A DNA stretch of 64,000 nt. It comes from Paramecium octaurelia (lineage: Eukaryota > Ciliophora > Oligohymenophorea > Peniculida > Parameciidae). How positions within the stretch are numbered: the first letter of the stretch is position 1; every line of letters begins with the position of its first letter. The DNA is taken from positions 349,620-413,619 of the forward strand of contig CAJJDP010000099.1 in assembly GCA_905182995.1 (NCBI GenBank). The letters run 5' to 3'. Positions 11,605-23,462 of the stretch are shown here, piece by piece. Both the position numbers and the translations under genes were made by a program. The notes below the pieces were generated by a model. It saw only the letters and a list, made by a program, of their open reading frames with translations, was not told where the DNA came from and did not search any database.

Positions 11605-13459
11605 TCATTTTTGAATAATAAGTAATTCAGTGTCCCCTTTATTTTGTTTCTCCTTTTTATTTTTTTTCAACTTTTTCTCAATAAAATAAGCCTTCTTGTC
11701 TTTCAAAGCGTCTCTGCCTCTATAAATAAGACGATCAGAGAATGTCTCAGTAAACATAAATTCCTTTAACCCCAGAAAATTCATAAATCTATCATACAAA
11801 TCAAAGTAATTAATGAAACACAAAAAGAGAAGTAGAGCAGGCATTAATTAAATGACATTAACTCCAAAAATTGGCACAAATTCCATCTTAAATTATATCA
11901 TATAACAATTACTTCTCCCATTGCAAATTTAAAGGCAGGTTCACAATTCATTCTTTATTTGATTCTCAGCATATTCAGAAAATTCTAACATAATGGTGCT
12001 GCTACTCTGCTAAAGTTTATTGTAGCAAACAGCAAACTTGGAGCATCAGTTTGATGATCATCATATAATCCATAACATCCTGCTATCTTAATTCTAAACA
12101 TTCCATAATAAACACAAAATGCGATATAAAACAAAGGAACAAAACAAAATATCTGTAAGGTCAACACCCCAGATTACAAAGAAATAGGCATTCCAAAAAT
12201 TGAAAAAGGAGTGTTCAGAAACAATGTGGTTTCTGAGACTATTACTAACAACGACAAGATGCTCAAAGCCAAAGAGAAAAATATTTTGAATTGGGGCTTA
12301 TAATGGCACAACCAATACCATTCCAAGGTATCTTGAGTTTGAGAACAAGATCCTTCTCTTTTATTAGTTTTCACATCATAATGAATTTTTTTATCTGGAT
12401 TTTCAATTGAATTGATTACATTTTCCAACGCATAAGCCTTCTTACAATTCTCCTTCCATGCTGCTCTCAATCTTCTAAATGTTCTGGCCTTTTATCTAAT
12501 ATCTCTGTAGATTTCAACTACCTCCTCATCCGTTGCTTCTGGTTGTTCTTTAAAGAACATTCTTTATAAATAGGAAATTCCAGGTGCCTTAGATTTGGCA
12601 TCCTCCTCCTTCAACTCTTTAAACATGGTTTTAGGAATCACATCAATAGACATCTATAAATATATCTTTGATGATTTTTATTCAAATTTTTCCTGATTTC
12701 TAATCCCCACTACACGTTTAGCTTTTTCTTGCAAATAATGCTAGGCATCATCTTTTTCCTCTGTAATTTTGGCTGTTTTAAAATACAAATATTTCATTTG
12801 AACATCCAGAGTAGAAGTTCTCATATGTGCTCTTGGAACCGCAATAAGAGAATATCTAAAATGTTAATAGATTTTCATTACCCCAACAAAACTATAATAA
12901 GAGCAACACCAAAAGAATTAGCCATACTTTTAAGTAGCTTGGCTAACCCATAGTCTGATGCTTAACCTGTCATAACAAGTATCACCACAAAAGCAATACC
13001 TGCTATTCCAATGACGAGATAAAATTTGCCGTTATTGATCAATGATCTGACAAACTTCTAGGCTTGATTAAGATCTATTGCTTCTTCGTATTCCTACATG
13101 ATCGGAATGATTGTCCAACAGAGTATGAAATTTGCCCAATACAACAATTAATATAGCTAATTAAGATTATAAATTACATTTGCTATTGTTTCATATTCTC
13201 TTGAATGCATTTCCTAACCATCTTGATTACTAAATTGCTCTTGATCTCTAAATGTTATGTAAATATCCAATGGTAACAAAATCAGCAAAATGAAATTTGT
13301 CAACCATGAGATTAAACATGTTACTTTTACAATAAAGCTTACATCTTTGCAGCAAATGTTGTTAATTAATTTGGCACAATAGATAGTAACTAGAACGATT
13401 TCAAGTATTGTTAAAATGTACATATTAATATTAATTATTCTAAATTTCACAAAAATCAT
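11605..13459 (-). CDS. LMBR1-family multi-span membrane protein (LMBRD2-like)
   Basis: ATG 13459 to TGA 11605-11607, introns 12856-12881 and 11887-11912 (both 26 nt); 601 residues. About nine membrane segments: three at the N-terminus, two around KFYLVIGIAGIAFVVILV, two after a long charged cytoplasmic loop (FKELKEEDAKSKAPG...ARTFRRLRAAWKEN), and several at the C-terminus around LTLQIFCFVPLFYIAF. The loop followed by LFATINFSRVAAPLCQNFL is characteristic of LMBR1 proteins. Human relatives act as lipocalin receptor, cobalamin exporter partner or GPCR regulators; the function here is open. It ends 39 bases downstream of RPL11, tail to tail. The second intron ends AAG rather than TAG. Confidence 0.78.
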
Positions 13460-13692
13460 CTCTTTTTTCTATCATGAATATGTATTTGTGTATTTCTGAT
13501 AATTTAAATCAAATTTTATTAATTTTTCTAAAATTAGATCATCATTATTAAATAAATCTGATACTCAACTAACTTAATCAATTCATCAAGCATTACAAAT
13601 TGATGTTTGCAGAAATCAACTTATTTTTACTCTTCACAATATAAAAAACCAGAAATATTAATTAAATATAAATATTAATAATAATTATTATA

Positions 13693-14250
13693 ATGTTCGA
13701 ATAGCAATTTACAAGACACAGTAGAATCTCAGAGAATCTCAAAAAGATCCATGTGTAACAAAAGTATACATTTGACACACTGTACGATGATATTGGCGTT
13801 GGATTCATAAATTAATCATTCATTTTTAAGTTATTTTAAAAGAGATTGAAAATTAAGAGCGCGCTGTTTTTGACAATCGTGTTTTTATTGTTTTTGGCAG
13901 CATACTCCATGGTCACCTCATACCTCAGTCATATTATGCTAATTGGATATGCAATTTTATAAACAAATTATGAAATTCAAAGGTAAAAGGATTCCAAAAA
14001 GCAGCTACTAATATTTTGGCTCATATTTTCAACTGATATTTTAATTGAGAATTATTTTGCAAAGGACAAGTTTACATTAATTAGATACACCAAATTTATA
14101 ATTGTACATGCTTGTTTCATGTATAGATTGTATATCCTATCCTTCATTTTATAATTTGTAAATACTTACATTAAATATTAGTATAATTTATTGACAATAG
14201 GAAAGAGTTTTACAGGTCCCTAAACTTCTAAAAAGTCCTATTTTCAATGA
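13693..14250 (+). CDS. REEP/YOP1 (TB2-DP1-HVA22)-like membrane protein
   Basis: Intron-free 185-residue ORF from ATG 13693 to TGA 14248-14250. Hydrophobic hairpins occur at about 58-85 (ALFLTIVFLLFLAAYSM) and later (LLIFWLIFSTDILIENYF, IVHACFMYRLYILSFIL). The middle block, GYAILQTNYEIQ followed by KQLLIFW and an acidic helix end, resembles the YPAYxSxKAIES...WLTYW core of the TB2/DP1/HVA22 family, which bends tubular endoplasmic reticulum. Identity is inferred from this pattern and from length. An unrelated four-helix membrane protein is the alternative. Confidence 0.5.
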
Positions 14251-14534
14251 TTTTTAGTCTTATTAATTTGTGTTCATAAATTATAAAAGTCATCTATTCA
14301 AAAATTTATATATATTATTTTTTTGAAAAATATTAATAAAATTTATTAATTTATCATTTGAAATAGAATATAAGTTTTGTGAGATATTTTTTGTTGTTTT
14401 TTCTTTCTGGAATCAAATGATACTTTTTTTGTAAAATATTATGAACTTAAGGCAATATAACATCTTTTCTTAAGCAGAATTCCTATATTTAAGATCAAGT
14501 AATGAAAAATATTCAAAATAATTAAATATCACAA

Positions 14535-15224
14535 ATGTGTAATAATGATGATTTCAGCAGCTTTAGAGAAGAGGAAATATATGATTCTAGTTAACATTAT
14601 CCATTATTATTCTTGTTTTAATAGTAGACACGTGCATAACTAATTGATGAAAGGATTGTACACAATCTGGAGAAATAAATATCAAGTGAACTCTCCAATT
14701 CTCATATTTTAACAGAAAAATACAATTATTTATCATAAAGTAGAGCCTAAATATATCAAATATTACATGATTAAGGTGAGGAGGAACATCTTTATTTCTA
14801 AGAACAAAAGATAGAGAAATAAAAAAAAAAGCCTAAAGTATACTTTATTTCAATCTATTTTTAGTTGGTTGTTGAAACAATGATTCCTGGAGAAAGTAAA
14901 AATTTATCGAAATGTTATGCAAGATACCTATAACAGTTTATAAATGAAGTTTGTGAAAGCACAGAAAACCCTGAATTGAAATAATTGAGACAGGATTAAG
15001 ATATTTAAAATTTTTTATCAACGAAGCCAGAAAAAATAACAAATTTTGATTTATCCAAATTCATTGAGAGTCTAAAAGGGAGCATATTTGCTAAGGAATT
15101 TTTTGGAAATTGTTTGTGGAAATATGGCGTTGTCAAAGAATCTAAGACTAATGTCACGGTGCTTTACAGACACAACATTGAATAATATTCTAAAGTCATC
15201 AAAACCAAAAAGATAAAGTAATGA
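14535..15224 (+). CDS. Hypothetical protein
   Basis: Frame open from ATG 14535 to TGA 15222-15224 (229 residues unspliced). A 27-nt stretch at 14838-14864 has the form of an intron (GTATAC...TTTTTAG); since 27 is divisible by three the frame survives with or without it, and removal seems likely because it would otherwise encode an odd hydrophobic insert after a Lys run. No domain recognised. The N-terminal half is Gln/Glu-rich and probably coiled (LIDERIVHNLEKQ); the C-terminal half is basic and ends in a Lys-rich tail. Nothing in the neighbours suggests a role. Confidence 0.55.
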
Positions 15225-15873
15225 AGATTATAAAAAATAAAAAAAAAGTAATTCCTTAATCCTAAATATTCTATTCTATTTTGGGAAATGAAAACCAAAA
15301 ATCTTCATTTTAGATCTTCTCTACAATATTCGAATCTATTTTTAACCATTTTTATTTTGTTATTAGTTGAAAGTGTTCCTAATTTCTGTTTAAATAATTA
15401 AGATGTGTAAATTTTAATTATATAATTATTATTTATAATTTAAATTATTGTTTATTTTCATTTCGTTTTTAAAGCGGGAAGTATGACTATATAATTTAAT
15501 TTATTTTTGTAAGTCTTTTAATGTCTGATATTCATACTTATGATACTAACTCACCAGTTATTCATACTTATGATACTAACTCACACACATTAATACATGG
15601 AATAGATACCATAATGTTAATTAATACTTTTTATTATTGAAATTATTATTTTAAATATTTAATTTATTAGTTTCACGCACTGGAACAACTCCATTCTGTA
15701 ATCACTGAGTTAAGGTGTAATGGCAAACAAGAAAATATTTGATTATGATTGTTTAATGAGATTTATAGTATTATTTTTGTAAAGTAACTAAAAATGATGT
15801 TATATAAGTTATTACATAATAGGGGTCATTCAGCTTAATTTTTAACATATAATAAATTAAATAAATAAGTTTA
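15225..15873. other. AT-rich spacer with a short tandem repeat
   Basis: No gene seen. The only structure is the direct repeat at 15529-15584, annotated separately. It separates two plus-strand genes, so it should contain a terminator region followed by the promoter of the RING gene. Confidence 0.5.
15529..15584. repeat. Two-copy direct repeat, 30-base period
   Basis: A 26-base unit starting TATTCATACT and ending CTAACTCAC occurs at 15529-15554 and again, identical, at 15559-15584, separated by four bases. It lies in a spacer and matches no known element. Confidence 0.9.
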
Positions 15874-17327
15874 ATGAATATCATTATATATGCATGCATA
15901 ATTGGCTATGCGATTAGCGAGGTATGGTTTCAAGTAAGTTGCTTTTAGACTGATTTAGATTAAGCTTACAATTATTTGGTTAAAAATTAAGATCAATTAA
16001 TTCTCGGTTAATGGACGGCAAGCTCGGATTACTTAGTTTACATAAATATAGTTTATGATAATCAAAATCTGATAATGTAAGTCTATCCGAAAAGACACAA
16101 TCTTTTGCATGAAAAGCACTATTTCAGACTCAGTTATTCCCTCTTCAACAGTTCATATCATTATGATACAGTCAAAAGGTATCCAAATATAAAATACTTA
16201 GATATATGACTTGGCAGGACATAGATGTTGTAGTTGAATTAGAAAACAGTCAGAAGCATCCCCTAACTATATGCAAGGCAATTCTATAATTGGAGGAATC
16301 CACTTAAACGATCATTCTCCATAGTTAATTTGATGAGCAATGCAACGTAACTGAAGAGAGAATCCGCCTATTCATATTCAGTAATTCGGTTTACGAAATC
16401 CAAGTCTTATCATATACTATCCTAATTATATTCATATCCCTAGTGCAAATAACTAGTGCTCATTTATATTTAAAGTCAGATCCAGCAGAAAACTAGGGAG
16501 CATCAATGACTATATCAATAATCTTGACACAAGATATCTTCATTTGTATTTTCAGTTCATTGCTATTTGATATGCCAAGATTGTATTATTTCTTACCTTG
16601 TTTACTTTGTTAATTGACAGCAATTTATTACGATCTCAAATTGAAAGCCAAACTCTCTGTAATTATATTATCATTATTTAGAACATGGAGAGAAACAAGA
16701 AAACTCTAATACTTTTGTAACTTTTAGAAGTATCATCCGTCACTTATTTATTTTTAAGAATTAGACATTCAACTGAATTAACACTCTTGAATATATTTTT
16801 AATTCCCCAAATTCTAATCACATGTTTTTCAGGAGAGAGACAGAGGTTCAATAAATACTATATTGGATCAATATTCCCAAGAGCTTTGCTGTCCATATAC
16901 GCAAGGGGATGCTCTTAAAATATTTTATAACTTATGCAAAGAGTTCATGTAGTTTATGTCATAGTGCTTATACTAATGATATAGCTCTTGGTGTATTATT
17001 GCTAAAATCAATTTGGATGGTTTATACTAAGAAGGAATGTACACAACTACTTCATCAAGTAAACAGATGAACATCAATAATCAGATTGTGCCATCTGTTT
17101 AATCAAACTATCATAAACTCCTGAGAATACGTTGAGTAAAGGGGAACCATATGTGTTACAAACCATTAATTAAGCATCTCGAGATCATTTGTTGATGAAC
17201 ACTCCTTGTGTAATATTATAGATGATTATATTAGAATCATTAATTTCACCCTTCTTGTTTGAGTTAGTGGATGTTAATCAATCTTTCTTGCCCATTATGC
17301 AAGAGTTCTCTGCCTTAAGTGTTTTGA
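15874..17327 (+). CDS. Membrane-anchored RING-type E3 ubiquitin ligase (Tul1/FLY-like)
   Basis: ATG 15874 to TGA 17325-17327; introns 16179-16201, 16659-16681 (23 nt each) and 17210-17234 (25 nt). The N-terminal ~180 residues are probably lumenal (after a short hydrophobic start, MNIIIYACIIGYAIS). Several membrane segments follow (LIIFISLVQITSAHLYL, FICIFSSLLFD, VVYVIVLILMIQLLVYY). The C-terminus is a RING: CAIC, then TPCNHQFHPSCLSQW and CPLC. The His-Cys part is only formed once the third intron is spliced, which confirms it. N-terminal lumenal domain, several helices and terminal RING is the plan of Tul1/FLYING SAUCER ligases of the Golgi and endosome, which ubiquitinate membrane proteins. 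The gap between the first two Cys pairs is longer than usual. Confidence 0.82.
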
Positions 17328-17468
17328 TGATCATGAATATAGTTTTGTATAATATTTGTAATGATTATATTAAATGAGAATTTGTACATGAATTTAAAGA
17401 AATAGTAAATAATTAAATTAATTTAAGGTATATAAGGATCAAAATCTATTGAATACGATGTAATATTT

Positions 17469-17952
17469 TCATTCAACTTGATCTTCAGATGAATCTGATA
17501 TCATATCGAAGAATGATTCTTGTTTTGTGTTTTTGTTCTTTTATTTTTAAATCATCTGTTGTTTGGCCTTCATTTATTATATTTACTTTCTGGCAGTTTG
17601 ATTGAGATGAACAAAATCATTATCTGACATCTTCTTCACCTTATATAATCTATCGACCATCCCTTTGAATTCATCTCTGTTTAACACTCTTTGTTTCTTT
17701 ATTGTTGGATATAGCATCACTTATCCATCCAATCCCTTCTTTTCACATAAGCCAAGCATTTGCAGTTTCTTTTTTAGAAAATCTTCTTCAGTTTATGATT
17801 GCCACTAAATACTGAACATTCATTACATCATCCATCTTATCATAGCATTTCTTAATTAATTCTTCATCCTTCTCAATCATATCTATGACATCAGCCTTAT
17901 AATTCTCATTTTAAAAATGATTCCTAATTTCTCTTTACAATAATTTATCCAT
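17469..17952 (-). CDS. Hypothetical charged protein
   Basis: ATG 17952 to TGA 17469-17471 with one 22-nt intron (17805-17826); 153 residues. Without splicing the frame stops just after the intron, so the model is supported by the open second exon. The protein is Lys/Glu-rich, with helical heptad-like segments (DMIEKDEELIKKCYDKM, FKGMVDRLYKVKKM) and a basic Gln-rich tail before an acidic end (SDSSEDQVE). No family recognised. It starts 25 bases from the stop of the B-box gene on the same strand. Confidence 0.65.
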
Positions 17953-17976
17953 AATAATAAAATATTTTATTAATAT

Positions 17977-19130
17977 TCAAAACCTATGATAAGGTGGTAT
18001 AAAATGTGTTTAAGGGAAATATTGTGGATGAATAGGCAATGGTGGATGTCCTGGATGCAAAGGCAGAGATTGATGAAAATGTTAAGGACTTCTGTGAGCT
18101 TTCACTGGAGTAGGTGCCTTTGGATATTAAGGCTAATTTGTTTCAAATTGTGTTTTCTTCTCTGGAATTGTGACTCTCAAAGGTTCCTTTATTCTACTTC
18201 CTTAAAGTGACTTTATTTTTGTGCTTTCAGTGACATTCGTAGTTGGTAACTGATGTATCCCGATAAAATCAGGAATAGAAGTATGCTAAACTCGTATAAT
18301 GGATTGTAAAAACAAGCTTAATTCCGATCTATATTATTGTTATCAGATTATACGCTCTATGTTAATCGATTTGCACTTCACTACTCACAGTTGGGAATGC
18401 ATTGATATATTCTCCTATCTTCTTATAATAAACATGATTGTCCTCTTGGAATGTTGTTGTGAAATAAGGAATCAAGGCTGTGAGACAATCACTTGATTAA
18501 AAGGTGACCAACATCTGCTTCATTGAACTCCATCTCTCTTCGATCATTTATAAGAGATTTCTAGCGTCTCGTTCCTAATTGTTCACATTCTTTTTCTATT
18601 TATGTTCAACCTCGTTCTCAAGACCACTGAAGAATTATTCGACCACATCAGTTATACGTTTCTTTATTTCTCGAATTTTCTTTATGGTTTTCTCAGCATG
18701 AACCTCAAATGTATTCACATGCTTCTTGATATCGTAATACGAGTTGGTGAATTTCTTCACTATAATAATCATTATCATCTCATTCTTACATTCATTGTTG
18801 ACATGATCGCTTGCTTAATTCAATAACACCTCCAAAGATTCAAAAACTGGATAGGTGCCTTCATTCACATGCTCTTTAGAATGCAGATGAATGCATAATG
18901 GACACAAAGGTATAATACATTAAGGGGCCCTGCACATATTGGATATGTAATATCCTTTGTGATAGTAGCACTCCACCTGTTAAATTTATAATCTCGATCA
19001 TTACTTATGGGAGATTATTAGAATCAAAGAAAACACTTCTACCAATATTGTCATTCAACTTCTCTGGTTATTGATAAGTGCCTTAATTTTATTCATTGTA
19101 CTCCTCCTCAACATTATCCACTATATTCAT
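17977..19130 (-). CDS. B-box zinc-finger, coiled-coil protein
   Basis: ATG 19130 to TGA 17977-17979; introns 18977-19004 (28 nt, ends CAG) and 18329-18353 (25 nt); 366 residues. After an acidic N-terminus, residues about 45-85 carry Cys/His pairs with B-box spacing: CYYHKGYY, CRAPQC, PLCPLCIHLHSKEH. A long helical region follows (YDIKKHVNTFEVHAEKTIKK, REIKKRITDVVEQFF), as in B-box coiled-coil proteins, and a Pro/His-rich tail (QSLPLHPGHPPLPIHP). No RING precedes the B-box, so it is not a classical TRIM ligase. Such proteins are numerous in ciliates and mostly uncharacterised; the role is unknown. Confidence 0.75.
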
Positions 19131-20334
19131 TAAATTCGTTATTAAAATTAACGTATAAATACAAATTTTAAATCACATAAATGCTTTTACTATATACCTA
19201 AAATACATCATATTCCACGTCTATTCTAATTATATACCCACAAGATTTAGTCAATCAAGCAGGCTTTTATTATGCGTCAATTAATTTAAGATATCTGCCG
19301 CGTAATTAGATTATAACCCAAATCGTATTTTTAAAATACGCATTAGTAAACTGAAAGTAGATTGGATCTAATGCTAATTTATCAGAATTCAAGATCTATA
19401 ACAAATTTCATTATTAAAAATTAAGATATATTAACCTTATATAAATAAATATATTGCTGATTCCAAATATGTCTCAATCTTTATTACATAACATTACAAA
19501 TCTTACTTATTGAATTACAATTAATGAGAAAGGGATGGTAAGATAATTTGGAGACATAATTGGCTATCAGTTTATAGGATTATTTATATTCTGATTGTTT
19601 GGTTTATGTCATGAATTCATATCTTAAATCAATATAATATATTACTTTTTATTTAATAAATAAACCTTATGATTTAAAACTTTGACCTCATTAAAATAAT
19701 TTATTTATCAAGCATTTGAAATTTTGTTCACTTGAAGGTAAAATGTGTAATGGATATGATTCAAAAATTATTTACAGTGTAATACAATACATCAATAATC
19801 AGAAGCAAAATGAAGGAATGATTGGAACAAAACAATGATATTAATGTTAGTTCTTTTACAATTTACTTATAAAGAGTATAATACAAAATATTGAATACAT
19901 ATAAAGCAAAGATGCACTATAGAGCATTTAACAACTTTGATGGATTTAATCAAAAATATCAATCACTTGAATTAGAATTAACTGGGTCTATTTATTTGAA
20001 CCTTAATATTTCAGGGATGGTTTTATTCACTTTAGAATATCATTTGTAGGAATGTATCAGTATGAATTTTTCTATATTGTACTGATCATATAAATAACAT
20101 GTATTAGATATCATAAAACTGCTCTATTGATAAAATGTTCAAATAGAATAAAGAACTTTTTTGAATGATATTGCTTTAGATAACTTATTAGGATTCTTAC
20201 TTTCTCTATAATTTTGAAGATAATTAATATTTAAATCTTTATACTAATACCTATTGAGATGGATACTTTTTGGTATAAAAATTAATATCTTGATTTCATT
20301 ATTTAATTATTAAAATAATTATTTTTGTTAGATA
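19131..20334. other. Long spacer (1.2 kb), no gene seen
   Basis: Divergent spacer between the B-box gene (minus) and an unknown gene (plus). It is unusually long for this window. I read both strands with TGA-only stops and saw no domain, no tRNA-like B-box, and no repeat. It may hold promoters, an unrecognised non-coding RNA or decayed coding sequence. Confidence 0.45.
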
Positions 20335-21180
20335 ATGTCACACTAAGGTGATTAAAATGATGATTCTGTGGGCAATTTTAGTAATTTGTATTCAATTGAT
20401 CGCTATAATTTTGAGAATGAAAGTTCCAATTATCGACTTTCTTCTTTAAATAATATAAATGAAGAAGGTATTTTGAAATAAGAGAATGAAATTATAAAAA
20501 ATACGCATTTTTCAAGCAATATAGTCATAATCAATAACAATATAGAGGGTCTTTTAGATGAATAAAAGATTACTGAGGAATCGATAGAATGCAATGACAG
20601 TGATAATGAAAGAAATGAGGAAATAGAATGTTCAAATAATTTATGTAAACCTTCTAGAGAGGATAAATAAGAATCGTAAAAACAGCATTGGTAAACGACA
20701 GAAAAGTTAGCAAAAAAAATTTAATAAAGATAGACAAAGAAAGATATTCAAAGTTATTAATTAGGAACTGAAAGTCCTATTAAGAAACAAAACAAATAGC
20801 AAAATCAAGAAACTAGAAACCTACCTAAATATTTTGGTAGACACATTATAAAGAGAGTTAGAAGGAAATTAGAGGAGGAGTAAAATAGTTATATTAAATC
20901 GGAAATGACTAACAAGTTAGATAGATTAGAAATGAAGCAGAGGTCAGAAGGTAAATAATAAAAAAAGACTATTGAATTCAATCTTAAGTTGTTAAGAGAC
21001 ATTTTAGATGAGTCCTATTTCAGAGAACAAGCAATCTAATATTTAACCAGTTTTGATTTTTTGGATGACTTGCTTCAATCAGATAAATAGTAAGACATCA
21101 GGCCACAAATAAAGTACGTTAATAGAATGTATGAAGGGTGTTATGACAGAAAAAAGTTAGTAAGATGGAAAGATTCTTGA
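20335..21180 (+). CDS. Hypothetical Glu/Lys/Gln-rich protein
   Basis: Intron-free 281-residue ORF, ATG 20335 to TGA 21178-21180. The N-terminal half is Asn/Ser/Glu-rich and likely disordered; a basic Gln-rich central part (LAKKIQQRQTKKD) follows. Residues about 185-275 look structured and helical (HIIKRVRRKLEEE, FNLKLLRDILDESYFREQAIQYLTS, VNRMYEGCYDRKKLVRW). No family recognised. About a tenth of the residues are Gln coded mostly by TAA/TAG, as in genuine genes here. Confidence 0.65.
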
Positions 21181-21453
21181 ATATTCCATTAAAATTTAAG
21201 AAACAATAAATAATATATAATTCCGATTATTTTTGTATGGATTCTGAGAATTCTATCAATATAGATCTAAATTATAATTAACTTACATTTGTCTCAAGAA
21301 TCACCTTACAAAATTTATGAAACATCTTAAAGATATATAGAATTGATTCATATATATATATAATAAGTATGCAACTTTTAGTCTGAATGAATAAGATTAT
21401 ATTTCTTTATTGAGAATAACTACTAACAATTATTAATTAGAAATATTAACAAT

Positions 21454-23436
21454 TCATTATGTATTTAATAGAGTCTGATAATGCTCTATCTTTTCAGCCC
21501 AAGCCTTTTTATTTTCTGTGATTTGCTCAATGAACTCAGATAATTGTGGAAGTATTTGTGAAAGAGTATTATAATAAGGAAGAACCTATTACTATTTTTT
21601 GTGTTTTTACCATAAAGTCAATAAATCCTATTTAGCTTTTTGCAACATTTGTTGTTCTTCTGTCACAAAGCATTGTTACTGGGAGTCCTAGCTCCTTCTC
21701 TCTGTCTCCTTGGAGCCAGAATTCCCCAAGAACTCTAAAGGTCCATTACTCATAGTTTTTCATGGGTTTGAAAGGATTACTAATATCTGCAGCATGTAAT
21801 AATGTATCAAAACAAATTCCTTTATCTTTAGATCCAGGATCAAAATCATTCGAAGCCAATCTAGCCTTCAATTTATTATAATCTAATGAAATTTGAATGG
21901 GATACCTTTTCCATGCATGGCATTGTCAGTACTAAGAATCATGTTAATTGATTTTTCTCTAAAGTATTTAAAATCTTATAGTGTGAAATGAACCAACAAA
22001 TCAGTTTCTCTAATGTATCTGAACAAGGTAGCTGCATGATGTTATTCAAGGGGAGACTTATCATTATATGTCATAGCCAAGTCATGTCTAGTGTTGGATA
22101 GGAAGATGTTGTTTAAGCCTGGATGATCAACATCATGAGCTGCTGCAGACAACAAGAGAATAGAGTAATCTATTTTAGACAGTTTTCCTATTTCCTTGAA
22201 GTTACACTTTTAGATGAAGAAATAGACAGTATGAGTGACATCGAAGGCATGAATTACGTTATGGTACAAATTCTCTTTGTGATAACTTTAAGCGAGTTTG
22301 TCTACACATTTCTTAAAAGATTCTGGAGATATTTTCAAGTTGCTGAACAATGACTCTTGTTGGAAGTAATAACACATTAAATGGGTCAGTATGGAACTAT
22401 CATATTTTTAAAAGAGAGAAAAGTAATCATAATCTAGATTCAAGATGTTTTAATCGAAGTCCAGCTTCAATTATTCTGGCAGATGAGATTCATCAGGGAA
22501 CTAGATATCAGATGACATTGAACGCTTCAAATCTTGAGAAATCTGTTGTTGCTATTATTGTTGATTCAGCCATCCCAAAGCTTCACTCTTTTTACCCTCA
22601 ATTATGGGTTCATAGACAGTGTTGTTAGAAATGTGAGTGATGCCCCAATTCAACTATTTTATAATATCTGGGTCCTCAAATTGATCAGCAAGATCCCTCA
22701 TTATTTCAATTACTTTTTCGACTGGGGAACGGACTACGTATCTTGTACCTGCATTATTTATCTTTTTGACTTGATTGTACTGTTCGAAAATAATATCATA
22801 GAAATTTACTTTGCGAAAGACTAAAAATAGTCTTAAAAATCTGAAGATTCCTCTTAGAACTTTGCTTATCGTAGTAAATGCATCACCTTCTAAATTGAGA
22901 TCGAGAATGATCAAAACGATTGAAGCAATTATAATGAGAGCATCGAAGACTGACCACAAATCGGAAAAGTATGTCTAATGTATATTAATATGGTATACTA
23001 TGGGTCCAACATCGATACATCGGATTGATATTTCTAAAATAAATAGAATGAGAATGACTAATTCAATTATTTTAGTTATAAAGAGAGTCTTTTCTATGTC
23101 TGGATCTTCCTTAGCGTCGTTGGCTATACAAATTATGACTGAGTAAGTTACATGTAAATGAGAAGTTAATGAACACCAGTAACGTAAAGATGACAACCAG
23201 AATAATTACAACCCTATCAATCAGTGGAATTCCAAACAGCTTTTGCTCAATGGTTCTGCAATTATTATGTATAATTACTCTTCAACAACTACACGATCAA
23301 CCCCATCTATATTGTAAGAAGACCTACGATCTCCCAGAATGTTAGAAATTTCCTTTGAACCTCGTGGAACTACTTTAGCCCCCATTTGACCTGCATTCCT
23401 TTTGGAATCCTCATTTAATTGCTATTCTTCTGCCAT
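21454..23436 (-). CDS. Voltage-sensor domain fused to cyclic-nucleotide phosphodiesterase
   Basis: ATG 23436 to TGA 21454-21456; introns 23256-23278, 23124-23151, 21883-21905 and 21586-21610 restore one 627-residue frame. Residues about 68-192 form four membrane helices: S1 (VVIILVVIFTLLVFI), S2 with acidic and basic markers (ELVILILFILEISIR), S3 (WSVFDALIIIASIVLIILD) and an S4-like helix with Lys175, Arg178, Arg182, Arg185, Arg191. There is no pore segment after S4. A linker (about 193-330) with seven Gln leads to a class I phosphodiesterase domain: YHNVIHAFDV (374-383), metal-binding HDVDHPG (417-423), HHAATLF, LLHAADISNP, EFWLQGDREKELGLPV, FIDFMVLPYYNTL. All metal ligands are present. I infer that membrane voltage could gate hydrolysis of cAMP or cGMP. 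Domain calls are strong; coupling is inference. Confidence 0.88.
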
Positions 23437-23462
23437 ATTAGTTTATTTTATTAATTAAATTT

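Noticed and set aside
22123-22824. Overlapping plus-strand ORFs of 76-96 codons
   Set aside because: Antisense shadows of the phosphodiesterase and voltage-sensor exons.
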